From contig JAUCBJ010006482.1 of NCBI GenBank assembly GCA_032718475.1, positions 1-46,820 of the forward strand: 46,820 nt of DNA, given 5' to 3'. The notes under the pieces are model-generated. The model ran no database searches, was not told the origin of the DNA, and was given only the letters and a program-made list of their open reading frames with translations. This document shows positions 1-15,000 of this stretch, piece after piece; the stretch's first letter is position 1, and every line of letters begins with the position of its first letter. The translations under genes were made by a program, and so were the position numbers. Origin of the DNA: Nemertoderma westbladi (taxonomy: Eukaryota > Xenacoelomorpha > Nemertodermatida > Nemertodermatidae).

Positions 1-3000
1 TATCAGCCTACGGCCCCGTAGTTGCTCACATTATGCTAAGTTATCAGCCTACGTCCCCGTAGTTGCTCACATTATGCTAGCTAACTTATCAGCCTATGTC
101 CCCGTAGTTGCTCACATTATGCTAACTTATCAGCCTACGTCCCCGTAGTTGCTCACATTATGTTAACTTATCAGCCTACGTCCCCGTAGTTGCTCACATT
201 ATGCTAACTTATCAGCCTACGTCCCCGTAGTTGCTCACATTATGCTAACTTATCAGAGCCTACGTCCCCGTTGTTGCTCACATTATGCAACTTATCAGCC
301 TACGTCCCCGTAGTTGCTCACATTATGCTAACTTATCAGCCTACGTCCCCGTAGTTGCTCACATTATGCTAACTTATCAGCCTACGTCCCCGTAGTTGCT
401 CACATTATGCTAACTTATCAGCCTACGTCCCCGTTGTTGCTCACATTATGTTAACTTATCAGCCTACGTCCCCGTAGTTGCTCACATTATGCTAACTTAT
501 CAGCCTACGACCCCGTAGTTGCTCACATTATGCTAGCTAACTTATCAGCCTACGGCCCCGTAGTTGCTCACATTATGCTAACTTATCAGCCTACGGCCCC
601 GTAGTTGCTCACATTATGCTAGCTAACTTATCAGCCTACGTCCCCGTTGTTGCTCACATTATGCTAACTTATCAGCCTACGTCCCCGTTGTTGCTCACAT
701 TATGCTAAGTTATCAGCGTACGTCCCCGTAGTTGCTCACATTATGCTAGCTAACTTATCAGCCTACGTCCCCGTAGTTGCTCACATTATGCTAACTTATC
801 AGCCTACGTCCCCGTAGTTGCTCACATTATGTTAACTTATCAGCCTACGTCCCCGTAGTTGCTCACATTATGCTAACTTATCAGCCTACGTCCCCGTAGT
901 TACTCACATTATGCTAACTTATCAGCCTACGTCCCCGTTGTTGCTCACATTATGCTAACTTATCTGCCTACGTCCCCGTAGTTGCTCACATTATGCTAAC
1001 TTATCAGAGCCTACATCCCCGTTGTTGCTCACATTATGCAACTTATCAGCCTACGTCCCCGTAGTTGCTCACATTATGCTAACTTATCAGCCTACGTCCC
1101 CGTAGTTGCTCACATTATGCTAACTTATCAGCCTACGTCCCCGTAGTTGCTCACATTATGCTAACTTATCACCCTACGTCCCCGTTGTTGCTCACATTAT
1201 GTTAACTTATCAGCCTACGTCCCCGTAGTTGCTCACATTATGCTAACTTATCAGCCTACGGCCCCGTAGTTGCTCACATTATGCTAGCTAACATATCTGC
1301 CTACGACCCCGTAGTTGCTCACATTATGCTAGCTAACTTATCAGCCTACGGCCCCGTAGTTGCTCACATTATGCTAACTTATCAGCCTACGGCCCCGTAG
1401 TTGCTCACATTATGCTAGCTAACTTATCAGCCTACGTCCCCGTTGTTGCTCACATTATGCTAACTTATCAGCCTACGTCCCCGTTGTTGCTCACATTATG
1501 CTAAGTTATCAGCCTACGTCCCCGTAGTTGCTCACATTATGCTAGCTAACTTATCAGCCTACGTCCCCGTAGTTGCTCACATTATGCTAACTTATCAGCC
1601 TACGTCCCAGTAGTTGCTCACATTATGTTAACTTATCAGCCTACGTCCCCGTAGTTTCTCACATTATGCTAAACTTATCAGCCTACGTCCCCGTAGTTAC
1701 TCACATTATGCTAACTTATCAGCCTACGTCCCCGTTGTTGCTCACATTATGCTAACTTATCTGCCTACGTCCCCGTAGTTGCTCACATTATGTTAACTTA
1801 TCAGCCTACGTCCCCGTAGTTGCTCACATTATGCTAACTTATCAGCCTACGTCCCCTTAGTTGCTCACATTATGCTAACATATCAGCCTACGGCCCCGTT
1901 GTTGCTCACATTATGCTAACTTATCAGCCTACGTCCCCGTAGTTGCTCACATTATGCTAACTTATCAGCCTACGGCCCCGTAGTTGCTCACATTATGCTA
2001 ACTTATCAGCCTACGTCCCCTTAGTTGCTCACATTATGCTAACATATCAGCCTACGGCCCCATTGTTGCTCACATTATGCTAACTTATCAGCCTACGTCC
2101 CCGTAGTTGCTCACATTATGTTAACTTATCAGCCTACGGCCCCGTAGTTGCTCACATTATGCTAACTTATCAGCCTACGTCCCCGTAGTTGCTCACATTA
2201 TGCTAACTTATCAGCCTACGTCCCCGTAGTTGCTCACATTATGCTAACTTATCAGCCTACGTCCCCGTAGTTGCTCACATTATGCTAACTTATCAGCCTA
2301 CGTCCCCGTAGTTGCTCACATTATGCTAACTTATCAGCCTACATCCCCGTAGTTGCTCACATTATGCTAACTTATCAGCCTACGTCCCCGTAGTTGCTCA
2401 CATTATGCTAGCTAACTTATCAGCCTACGTCCCCGTAGTTGCTCACATTATGCTAACTTATCAGCCTACGTCCCCGTAGTTGCTCACATTATGCTAGCTA
2501 ATTTATCAGCCTACGTCCCCGTAGTTGCTCACATTATGCTAACTTATCAGCCTACGTCCCCGTAGTTGCTCACATTATGCTAGCTAACTTATCAGCCTAC
2601 GTCCCCGTAGTTGCTCACATTATGCTAACTTATCAGCCTACGTCCCCGTAGTTGCTCACATTATGCTAACTTATCAGCCTACGTCCCCGTAGTTGCTCAC
2701 ATTATGCTAGCTAACTTATCAGCCTACGTTCCCGTAGTTGCTCACATTATGGTAACTTATCAGCCTACGGCTCCGTAGTTGCTCACATTATGCTAACTTA
2801 TCAGCCTACGTCCCCGTAGTTGCTCACATTATGCTAACTTATCAGCCTACGTCCCCGTTGTTGCTCACATTATGCTAGCTAACTTATCAGCCTACGTCCC
2901 CGTAGTTGCTCACATTATGCTAGCTAACTTATCAGCCTACGTCCCCGTAGTTGCTCACATTATGCTAGCTAACTTATCAGCCTACGTCCCCGTTGTTGCT

Positions 3001-3090
3001 CACATTATGCTAACTTATCAGCCTACGTCCCCGTAGTTGCTCACATTATGCAACTTATCAGCCTACGGCAGCGTAGTTGCTCACATTATG

Positions 3091-6000
3091 CTAAGTTATC
3101 AGCCTATGTCCCCGTAGTTGCTCACATTATGCTAGCTAACTTATCAGCCTACGTCCCCGTAGTTGCTCACATTATGCTAACTTATCAGCCTACGTCCCCG
3201 TAGTTGCTCACATTATGTTAACTTATCAGCCTACGTCCCCGTAGTTGCTCACATTATGCTAAATTATCAGCCTAAGTCCCCGTAGTTGCTCACGTTATGT
3301 TAACTTATCAGCCTACGTCCCCGTAGTTGCTCACATTATGCTAACTTATCAGCCTACGTCCCCGTAGTTACTCACATTATGCTAACTTATCAGCCTACGT
3401 CCCCGTTGTTGCTCACATTATGCTAACTTCTCTGCCTACGTCCCCGTAGTTGCTCACATTATGTTAACTTATCAGCCTACGTCCCCGTAGTTGCTCACAT
3501 TATGCTAACTTATCAGCCTACGTCCCCTTAGTTGCTCACATTATGCTAACATATCAGCCTACGGCCCCATTGTTGCTCACATTATGCTAACTTATCAGCC
3601 TACGTCCCCGTATTTGCTCACATTATGCTAACTTATCAGCCTACGGCCCCGTAGTTGCTCACATTATGCTAACTTATCAGCCTACGTCCCCTTAGTTGCT
3701 CACATTATGCTAACATATCAGCCTACGTCCCCGTAGTTGCTCACATTATGCTAACTTATCAGCCTACGTCCCCGTAGTTGCTCACATTATGCTAACTTAT
3801 CAGCCTACGTCCCCGTAGTTGCTCACATTATGCTAACTTATCAGCCTACGTCCCCGTAGTTGCTCACATTATGCTAACTTATCAGCCTACGTCCCCGTAG
3901 TTGCTCACATTATGCTAACTTATCAGCCTACGTCCCCGTAGTTGCTCACATTATGCTAACTTATCAGCCTACGTCCCCGTAGTTGCTCACATTATGCTAG
4001 CTAACTTATCAGCCTACGTCCCCGTAGTTGCTCACATTATGCTAACTTATCAGCCTACGTCCCCGTAGTTGCTCACATTATGCTAGCTAACTTATCAGCC
4101 TACGTCCCCGTAGTTGCTCACATTATGCTAACTTATCAGCCTACGTCCCCGTAGTTGCTCACATTATGCTAGCTAACTTATCAGCCTACGTCCCCGTAGT
4201 TGCTCACATTATGCTAACTTATCAGCCTACGGCTCCGTAGTTTCTCACAGTATGCTAACGTATCAGCCTACGTCCCCGTAGTTGCTCACATTATGCTAAC
4301 TTATCAGCCTACGTCCCCGTAGTTGCTCACATTACGCTAGCTAACTTATCAGCCTACGTTCCCGTAGTTGCTCACATTATGCTAACTTATCAGCCTACGG
4401 CTCCGTAGTTGCTCACATTATGCTAACTTATCAGCCTACGTCCCCGTAGTTGCTCACATTATGCTAACTTATCAGCCTACGTCCCCGTTGTTGCTCACAT
4501 TATGCTAGCTAACTTATCAGCCTACGTCCACGTAGTTGCTCACATTATGCTAGCTAACTTATCAGCCTACGTCCCCGTAGTTGCTCACATTATGCTAACT
4601 TATCAGCCTACGTCCCCGTAGTTGCTCACATTATGCTAGCTAACTTATCAGCCTACGTCCCCGTTGTTGCTCACATTATGCTAACTTATCAGCCTACGTC
4701 CCCGTAGTTGCTCACATTATGCAACTTATCAGCCTACGTCCCCGTAGTTGCTCACATTATGCTAACTTATCAGCCTACGTCCCCGTAGTTGCTCACATTA
4801 TGCAACTTATCAGCCTACGTCCCCGTAGTTGCTCACATTATGCTAACTTATCAGCCTACGTCCCCGTTGTTGCTCACATTATGCTAACTTATCAGCCTAC
4901 GGCCCCGTAGTTGCTCACATTATGCTAACTTATCAGCCTACGTCCCCGTAGTTGCTCACATTATGCAACTTATCAGCCTACGTCCCCGTAGTTGCTCACA
5001 TTATGCTAACTTATCAGCCTACGGCCCCGCAGTTGCTCACATTATGCTAACTTATCAGCCTACGTCCCCGTAGTTGCTCACATTATGCTAACTTATCAGC
5101 CTACGTCCCCGTCGTTGCTCACATTATGCTAACTTATCAGCCTACGGCCCCGTAGTTGCTCACATTATGCTAACTTATCAGCCTACGTCCCCGTAGTTGC
5201 TCACAATGCTAACTTATCAGCCTACGTCCCCGTAGTTGCTCACATTATGCTAGCTAACTTATCAGCCTACGTCCCCGTAGTTGCTCACATTATGCTAACT
5301 TATCAGAGCCTACGTCCCCGTTGTTGCTCACATTATGCAACTTATCAGCCTACGTCCCCGTAGTTGCTCACATTATGCTAACTTATCAGCCTACGTCCCC
5401 GTAGTTGCTCACATTATGCTAACTTATCAGCCTACGTCCCCGTAGTTGCTCACATTATGCTAACTTATCAGCCTACGTCCCCGTTGTTGCTCACATTATG
5501 TTAACTTATCAGCCTACGTCCCCGTAGTTTCTCACATTATGCTAACTTATCAGCCTACGGCCCCGTAGTTGCTCACATTATGCTAGCTAACATATCTGCC
5601 TACGACCCCGTCGTTGCTCACATTATGCTAGCTAACTTATCAGCCTACGTCCCCGTAGTTGCTCACATTATGCAACTTATCAGCCTACGTCCCCGTAGTT
5701 GCTCACATTATGCTAACTTATCAGCCTACGTCCCCGTAGTTGCTCACATTATGCTAACTTATCAGCCTACGTCCCCGTAGTTGCTCACATTATGCTAACT
5801 TATCAGCCTACGTCCCCGTTGTTGCTCACATTATGCTAACTTATCAGCCTACGGCCCCGTAGTTGCTCACATTATGCTAACTTATCAGCCTACGTCCCCG
5901 TAGTTGCTCACATTATGCAACTTATCAGCCTACGTCCCCGTAGTTGCTCACATTATGCTAACTTATCAGCCTACGGCCCCGTAGTTGCTCACATTATGCT

Positions 6001-9000
6001 AACTTATCAGCCTACGTCCCCGTAGTTGCTCACATTATGCTAACTTATCAGCCTACGTCCCCGTAGTTGCTCACAGTATGTTAACTTATCAGCCTACGTC
6101 CCCGTAGTTGCTCACATTATGCTAACTTATCAGCCTACGTCCCCGTAGTTGCTCACATTATGCTAACTTATCAGCCTACGTCCCCGTAGTTGCTCACATT
6201 ATGCTAACTTATCAGCCTACGTACCCGTAGTTGCTCACATTATGCAACTTATCAGCCTACGTCCCCGTAGTTGCTCACATTATGCTAACTTATCAGCCTA
6301 CGGCCCCGTAGTTGCTCACATTATGCTAACTTATCAGCCTACGTCCCCGTAGTTGCTCACATTATGCTAACTTATCAGCCTACGTCCCCGTCGTTGCTCA
6401 CATTATGCTAACTTATCAGCCTACGGCCCCGTAGTTGCTCACATTATGCTAACTTATCAGCCTACGTCCCCGTAGTTGCTCACATTATGCTAACTTATCA
6501 GCCTACGTCCCCGTAGTTGCTCACATTATGCTAACTTATCAGACTACGTACCCGTAGTTGCTCACATTATGCTAACTTATCAGCCTACGTCCCCGGAGTT
6601 GCTCACATTATGCTAACTTATCAGCCCACGGCCCCGTAGTTGCTCACATTATGCTAACTTATCAGCCACGGCCCCGTAGTTTCTCACAATAGGCTAACTT
6701 ATCAGCCTACGTCCCCGTAGTTGCTCACATTATGCTAACTTATCAGCCTAGTCCCCGTAGTTGCTCACATTATGCTAACTTATCAGCCTACGTCCCCGTA
6801 GTTGCTCACATTATGCTAACTTATCAGCCTACGTCCCCGTTGTTGCTCACATTATGCTAACTTATCAGCCTACGTCCCCTTAGTTGCTCACATTATGCTA
6901 ACTTATCAGCCTACGTCCCCGTAGTTGCTCACATTATGCTAACTTATCAGCCTACGCCCCCGTAGTTGCTCACATTATGCTAACTTATCAGCCTACGTCC
7001 CCGTTGTTGCTCACATTATGCTAACTTATCAGCCTACGGCCCCGTAGTTTCTCACATTATGCTAACTTATCAGCCTACGTCCCCGTAGTTGCTCACATTA
7101 TGCTAGCTAACTTATCAGCCTACGTTCCCGTAGTTGCTCACATTATGCTAGCTAACTTATCAGCCTACGTCCCCGTAGTTGCTCACATTATGTTAGTTAA
7201 CTTATCAGCCGACGTCCCCGTAGTTGCTCACATTATGCTAACTTATCAGCCTACGTCCCCGTAGTTGCTCACATTATGCAACTTATCAGCCTACGTCCCC
7301 GTAGTTGCTCACATTATGCTAGCTAACTTATCAGCCTACGTCCCCGTTGTTGCTCACATTATGCTAACTTATCAGCCTACGTCCCTGTTGTTGCTCACAT
7401 TATGCTAACTTATCAGCCTACGTCCCCGTAGTTGCTCACATTATGCTAACTTATCAGCCTACGTCCCCGTAGTTGCTCACATTATGCTAGCTAATTTATC
7501 AGCCTACGTCCCCGTAGTTGCTCACATTATGCTAGCTAACCTATCAGCCTACGACCCCGTAGTTGCTCACATTATGCTAACTTATCAGCCTACGGCTCCG
7601 TAGTTGCTCACAGTATGCTAACTTATCAGCCTACGTCCCCGTAGTTGCTCACATTATGCTAACTTATCAGCCTACGTCCCCGTAGTTGCTCACATTATGC
7701 TAGCTAACTTATCAGCCTACGTTCCCGTAGTTGCTCACATTATGGTAACTTATCAGCCTACGGCTCCGTAGTTGCTCACATTATGCTAACTTATCAGCCT
7801 ACGTCCCCGTAGTTGCTCACATTATGCTAACTTATCAGCCTACGTCCCCGTTGTTGCTCACATTATGCTAGCTAACTTATCAGCCTACGTCCCCGTAGTT
7901 GCTCACATTATGCTAGCTAACTTATCAGCCTACGTCCCCGTAGTTGCTCACATTATGCTAGCTAACTTATCAGCCTACGTCCCCGTTGTTGCTCACATTA
8001 TGCTAACTTATCAGCCTACGTCCCCGTAGTTGCTCACATTATGCAACTTATCAGCCTACGGCCCCGTAGTTGCTCACATTATGCTAAGTTATCAGCCTAT
8101 GTCCCCGTAGTTGCTCACATTATGCTAGCTAACTTATCAGCCTACGTCCCCGTAGTTGCTCACATTATGCTAACTTATCAGCCTACGTCCCCGTAGTTGC
8201 TCACATTATGTTAACTTATCAGCCTACGTCCCCGTAGTTGCTCACATTATGCTAAATTATCAGCCTACGTCCCCGTAGTTGCTCACGTTATGTTAACTTA
8301 TCAGCCTACGTCCCCGTAGTTGCTCACATTATGCTAACTTATCAGCCTACGTCCCCGTAGTTACTCACATTATGCTAACTTATCAGCCTACGTCCCCGTT
8401 GTTGCTCACATTATGCTAACTTATCTGCCTACGTCCCCGTAGTTGCTCACATTATGTTAACTTATCAGCCTACGTCCCCGTAGTTGCTCACATTATGCTA
8501 ACTTATCAGCCTACGTCCCCTTAGTTGCTCACATTATGCTAACATATCAGCCTACGGCCCCATTGTTGCTCACATTATGCTAACTTATCAGCCTACGTCC
8601 CCGTATTTGCTCACATTATGCTAACTTATCAGCCTACGGCCCCGTAGTTGCTCACATTATGCTAACTTATCAGCCTACGTCCCCTTAGTTGCTCACATTA
8701 TGCTAACATATCAGCCTACGTCCCCGTAGTTGCTCACATTATGCTAACTTATCAGCCTACGTCCCCGTAGTTGCTCACATTATGCTAACTTATCAGCCTA
8801 CGTCCCCGTTGTTGCTCACATTATGCTAACTTATCAGCCTACGTCCCCGTAGTTGCTCACATTATGCTAACTTATCAGCCTACGTCCCCGTAGTTGCTCA
8901 CATTATGCTAACTTATCAGCCTACGTCCCCGTAGTTGCTCACATTATGCTAACTTATCAGCCTACGTCCCCGTAGTTGCTCACATTATGCTAACTTATCA

Positions 9001-12000
9001 GCCTACGTCCCCGTAGTTGCTCACATTATGCTAACTTATCAGCCTACGTCCCCGTAGTTGCTCACATTATGCTAACTTATCAGCCTACGTCCCCGTTGTT
9101 GCTCACATTATGCTAGCTAACTTATCAGCCTACGTCCCCGTAGTTGCTCACATTATGCTAGCTAACTTATCAGCCTACGTCCCCGTAGTTGCTCACATTA
9201 TGCTAGCTAACTTATCAGCCTACGTCCCCGTTGTTGCTCACATTATGCTAACTTATCAGCCTACGTCCCCGTAGTTGCTCACATTATGCAACTTATCAGC
9301 CTACGGCCCCGTAGTTGCTCACATTATGCTAAGTTATCAGCCTATGTCCCCGTAGTTGCTCACATTATGCTAGCTAACTTATCAGCCTACGTCCCCGTAG
9401 TTGCTCACATTATGCTAACTTATCAGCCTACGTCCCCGTAGTTGCTCACATTATGTTAACTTATCAGCCTACGTCCCCGTAGTTGCTCACATTATGCTAA
9501 ATTATCAGCCTACGTCCCCGTAGTTGCTCACGTTATGTTAACTTATCAGCCTACGTCCCCGTAGTTGCTCACATTATGCTAACTTATCAGCCTACGTCCC
9601 CGTAGTTACTCACATTATGCTAACTTATCAGCCTACGTCCCCGTTGTTGCTCACATTATGCTAACTTATCTGCCTACGTCCCCGTAGTTGCTCACATTAT
9701 GTTAACTTATCAGCCTACGTCCCCGTAGTTGCTCACATTATGCTAACTTATCAGCCTACGTCCCCTTAGTTGCTCACATTATGCTAACATATCAGCCTAC
9801 GGCCCCATTGTTGCTCACATTATGCTAACTTATCAGCCTACGTCCCCGTATTTGCTCACATTATGCTAACTTATCAGCCTACGGCCCCGTAGTTGCTCAC
9901 ATTATGCTAACTTATCAGCCTACGTCCCCTTAGTTGCTCACATTATGCTAACATATCAGCCTACGTCCCCGTAGTTGCTCACATTATGCTAACTTATCAG
10001 CCTACGTCCCCGTAGTTGCTCACATTATGCTAACTTATCAGCCTACGTCCCCGTTGTTGCTCACATTATGCTAACTTATCAGCCTACGTCCCCGTAGTTG
10101 CTCACATTATGCTAACTTATCAGCCTACGTCCCCGTAGTTGCTCACATTATGCTAACTTATCAGCCTACGTCCCCGTAGTTGCTCACATTATGCTAACTT
10201 ATCAGCCTACGTCCCCGTAGTTGCTCACATTATGCTAACTTATCAGCCTACGTCCCCGTAGTTGCTCACATTATGCTAACTTATCAGCCTACGTCCCCGT
10301 AGTTGCTCACATTATGCTAGCTAACTTATCAGCCTACGTCCCCGTAGTTGCTCACATTATGCTAACTTATCAGCCTACGTCCCCGTAGTTGCTCACATTA
10401 TGCTAGCTAACTTATCAGCCTACGTCCCCGTAGTTGCTCACATTATGCTAACTTATCAGCCTACGTCCCCGTAGTTGCTCACATTATGCTAGCTAACTTA
10501 TCAGCCTACGTCCCCGTAGTTGCTCACATTATGCTAACTTATCAGCCTACGGCTCCGTAGTTGCTCACAGTATGCTAACTTATCAGCCTACGTCCCCGTA
10601 GTTGCTCACATTATGCTAACTTATCAGCCTACGTCCCCGTAGTTGCTCACATTATGCTAGCTAACTTATCAGCCTACGTTCCCGTAGTTGCTCACATTAT
10701 GCTAACTTATCAGCCTACGGCTCCGTAGTTGCTCACATTATGCTAACTTATCAGCCTACGTCCCCGTAGTTGCTCACATTATGCTAACATATCAGCCTAC
10801 GTCCCCGTAGTTGCTCACATTATGCTAACTTATCAGCCTACGTCCCCGTAGTTGCTCACATTATGCTAACTTATCAGCCTACGTCCCCGTTGTTGCTCAC
10901 ATTATGCTAACTTATCAGCCTACGTCCCCGTAGTTGCTCACATTATGCTAACTTATCAGCCTACGTCCCCGTAGTTGCTCACATTATGCTAACTTATCAG
11001 CCTACGTCCCCGTAGTTGCTCACATTATGCTAACTTATCAGCCTACGTCCCCGTAGTTGCTCACATTATGCTAGCTAACTTATCAGCCTACGTCCCCGTA
11101 GTTGCTCACATTATGCTAACTTATCAGCCTACGTCCCCGTAGTTGCTCACATTATGCTAGCTAACTTATCAGCCTACGTCCCCGTAGTTGCTCACATTAT
11201 GCTAACTTATCAGCCTAAGGCTCCGTAGTTGCTCACAGTATGCTAACGTATCAGCCTACGTCCCCGTTGTTGCTCACATTATGCTAACTTATCAGCCTAC
11301 GTCCCCGTAGTTGCTCACATTACGCTAGCTAACTTATCAGCCTACGTTCCCGTAGTTGCTCACATTATGCTAACTTATCAGCCTACGGCTCCGTAGTTGC
11401 TCACATTATGCTAACTTATCAGCCTACGTCCCCGTAGTTGCTCACATTATGCTAACTTATCAGCCTACGTCCCCGTTGTTGCTCACATTATGCTAGCTAA
11501 CTTATCAGCCTACGTCCACGTAGTTGCTCACATTATGCTAGCTAACTTATCAGCCTACGTCCCCGTAGTTGCTCACATTATGCTAACTTATCAGCCTACG
11601 TCCCCGTAGTTGCTCACATTATGCTAGCTAACTTATCAGCCTACGTCCCCGTTGTTGCTCACATTATGCTAACTTATCAGCCTACGTCCCCGTAGTTGCT
11701 CACATTATGCAACTTATCAGCCTACGTCCCCGTAGTTGCTCACATTATGCTAACTTATCAGCCTACGTCCCCGTAGTTGCTCACATTATGCAACTTATCA
11801 GCCTACGTCCCCGTAGTTGCTCACATTATGCTAACTTATCAGCCTACGTCCCCGTTGTTGCTCACATTATGCTAACTTATCAGCCTACGGCCCCGTAGTT
11901 GCTCACATTATGCTAACTTATCAGCCTACGTCCCCGTAGTTGCTCACATTATGCAACTTATCAGCCTACGTCCCCGTAGTTGCTCACATTATGCTAACTT

Positions 12001-15000
12001 ATCAGCCTACGGCCCCGCAGTTGCTCACATTATGCTAACTTATCAGCCTACGTCCCCGTAGTTGCTCACATTATGCTAACTTATCAGCCTACGTCCCCGT
12101 AGTTGCTCACAGTATGTTAACTTATCAGCCTACGTCCCCGTAGTTGCTCACATTATGCTAACTTATCAGCCTACGTCCCCGTAGTTGCTCACATTATGCT
12201 AACTTATCAGCCTACGTCCCCGTAGTTGCTCACATTATGCTAACTTATCAGCCTACGTACCCGTAGTTGCTCACATTATGCAACTTATCAGCCTACGTCC
12301 CCGTAGTTGCTCACATTATGCTAACTTATCAGCCTACGGCTCCGCAGTTGCTCACATTATGCTAACTTATCAGCCTACGTCCCCGTAGTTGCTCACATTA
12401 TGCTAACTTATCAGCCTACGTCCCCGTCGTTGCTCACATTATGCTAACTTATCAGCCTACGGCCCCGTAGTTGCTCACATTATGCTAACTTATCAGCCTA
12501 CGTCCCCGTAGTTGCTCACAATGCTAACTTATCAGCCTACGTCCCCGTAGTTGCTCACATTATGCTAGCTAACTTATCAGCCTACGTCCCCGTAGTTGCT
12601 CACATTATGCTAACTTATCAGAGCCTACGTCCCCGTTGTTGCTCACATTATGCAACTTATCAGCCTACGTCCCCGTAGTTGCTCACATTATGCTAACTTA
12701 TCAGCCTACGTCCCCGTAGTTGCTCACATTATGCTAACTTATCAGCCTACGTCCCCGTAGTTGCTCACATTATGCTAACTTATCAGCCTACGTCCCCGTT
12801 GTTGCTCACATTATGTTAACTTATCAGCCTACGTCCCCGTAGTTTCTCACATTATGCTAACTTATCAGCCTACGGCCCCGTAGTTGCTCACATTATGCTA
12901 GCTAACATATCTGCCTACGACCCCGTAGTTGCTCACATTATGCTAGCTAACTTATCAGCCTACGGCCCCGTAGTTGCTCACATTATGCTAACTTATCAGC
13001 CTACGGCCCCGTAGTTGCTCACATTATGCTAGCTAACATATCAGCCTACGTCCCCGTAGTTGCTCACATTATGCTAACTTATCAGCCTACGTTCCCGTAG
13101 TTGCTCACATTATGCTAACTTATCAGCCTACGTTTCCGTAGTTGCTCACATTATGCTAACTTATCAGCCTACGTCCCCGTAGTTGCTCACATTATGCTAA
13201 CTTATCAGACTACGTACCCGTAGTTGCTCACATTATGCTAACTTATTAGCCTACGTCCCCGGAGTTGCTCACATTATGCTAACTTATCAGCCCACGGCCC
13301 CGTAGTTTCTCACAATAGGCTAACTTATCAGCCTACGTCCCCGTAGTTGCTCACATTATGCTAACTTATCAGCCTAGTCCCCGTAGTTGCTCACATTATG
13401 CTAACTTATCAGCCTACGTCCCCGTAGTTGCTCACATTATGCTAACTTATCAGCCTACGTCCCCGTTGTTGCTCACATTATGCTAACTTATCAGCCTACG
13501 TCCCCTTAGTTGCTCACATTATGCTAACTTATCAGCCTACGTCCCCGTAGTTGCTCACATTATGCTAACTTATCAGCCTACGCCCCCGTAGTTGCTCACA
13601 TTATGCTAACTTATCAGCCTACGTCCCCGTTGTTGCTCACATTATGCTAACTTATCAGCCTACGGCCCCGTAGTTTCTCACATTATGCTAACTTATCAGC
13701 CTACGTCCCCGTAGTTGCTCACATTATGCTAGCTAACTTATCAGCCTACGTTCCCGTAGTTGCTCACATTATGCTAGCTAACTTATCAGCCTACGTCCCC
13801 GTAGTTGCTCACATTATGTTAGTTAACTTATCAGCCGACGTCCCCGTAGTTGCTCACATTATGCTAACTTATCAGCCTACGTCCCCGTAGTTGCTCACAT
13901 TATGCAACTTATCAGCCTACGTCCCCGTAGTTGCTCACATTATGCTAGCTAACTTATCAGCCTACGTCCCCGTTGTTGTTCACATTATGCTAACTTATCA
14001 GCCTACGTCCCTGTTGTTGCTCACATTATGCTAACTTATCAGCCTACGTCCCCGTAGTTGCTCACATTATGCTAACTTATCAGCCTACGTCCCCGTAGTT
14101 GCTCACATTATGCTAACTTATCAGCCTACGTCCCCGTAGTTGCTCACAGTATGTTAACTTATCAGCCTACGTCCCCGTAGTTGCTCACAGTATGCTAACT
14201 TATCAGCCTACGTCCCCGTAGTTGCTCACATTATACTAACTTATCAGCCTACGTCCCCGTAGTTGCTCACATTATGCTAACTTATCAGCCTACGTCCCCG
14301 TAGTTGCTCACATTATGCTAACTTATCAGCCTACGTCCCCGTAGTTGCTCACATTATGCTAGCTAATTTATCAGCCTACGTCCCCGTAGTTGCTCACATT
14401 ATGCTAGCTAACCTATCAGCCTACGACCCCGTAGTTGCTCACATTATGCTAACTTATCAGCCTACGGCTCCGTAGTTGCTCACAGTATGCTAACTTATCA
14501 GCCTACGTCCCCGTAGTTGCTCACATTATGCTAACTTATCAGCCTACGTCCCCGTAGTTGCTCACATTATGCTAGCTAACTTATCAGCCTACGTTCCCGT
14601 AGTTGCTCACATTATGGTAACTTATCAGCCTACGGCTCCGTAGTTGCTCACATTATGCTAACTTATCAGCCTACGTCCCCGTAGTTGCTCACATTATGCT
14701 AACTTATCAGCCTACGTCCCCGTTGTTGCTCACATTATGCTAGCTAACTTATCAGCCTACGTCCCCGTAGTTGCTCACATTATGCTAGCTAACTTATCAG
14801 CCTACGTCCCCGTAGTTGCTCACATTATGCTAGCTAACTTATCAGCCTACGTCCCCGTTGTTGCTCACATTATGCTAACTTATCAGCCTACGTCCCCGTA
14901 GTTGCTCACATTATGCAACTTATCAGCCTACGGCCCCGTAGTTGCTCACATTATGCTAAGTTATCAGCCTATGTCCCCGTAGTTGCTCACATTATGCTAG

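Noticed and set aside
4719-4910. Open frames of 63-66 codons in the satellite, identical at 4719, 11707, 19070, 23965 and 28880, and a related set at 26991, 32075, 33888 and 34375.
   Set aside because: They arise because a 40-bp unit followed by a 41-bp unit makes an 81-bp (27-codon) frame that skips the usual TAG and TAA. They have no codon or protein signal, and recur only because the DNA block recurs. They are useful as higher-order markers, not as genes.
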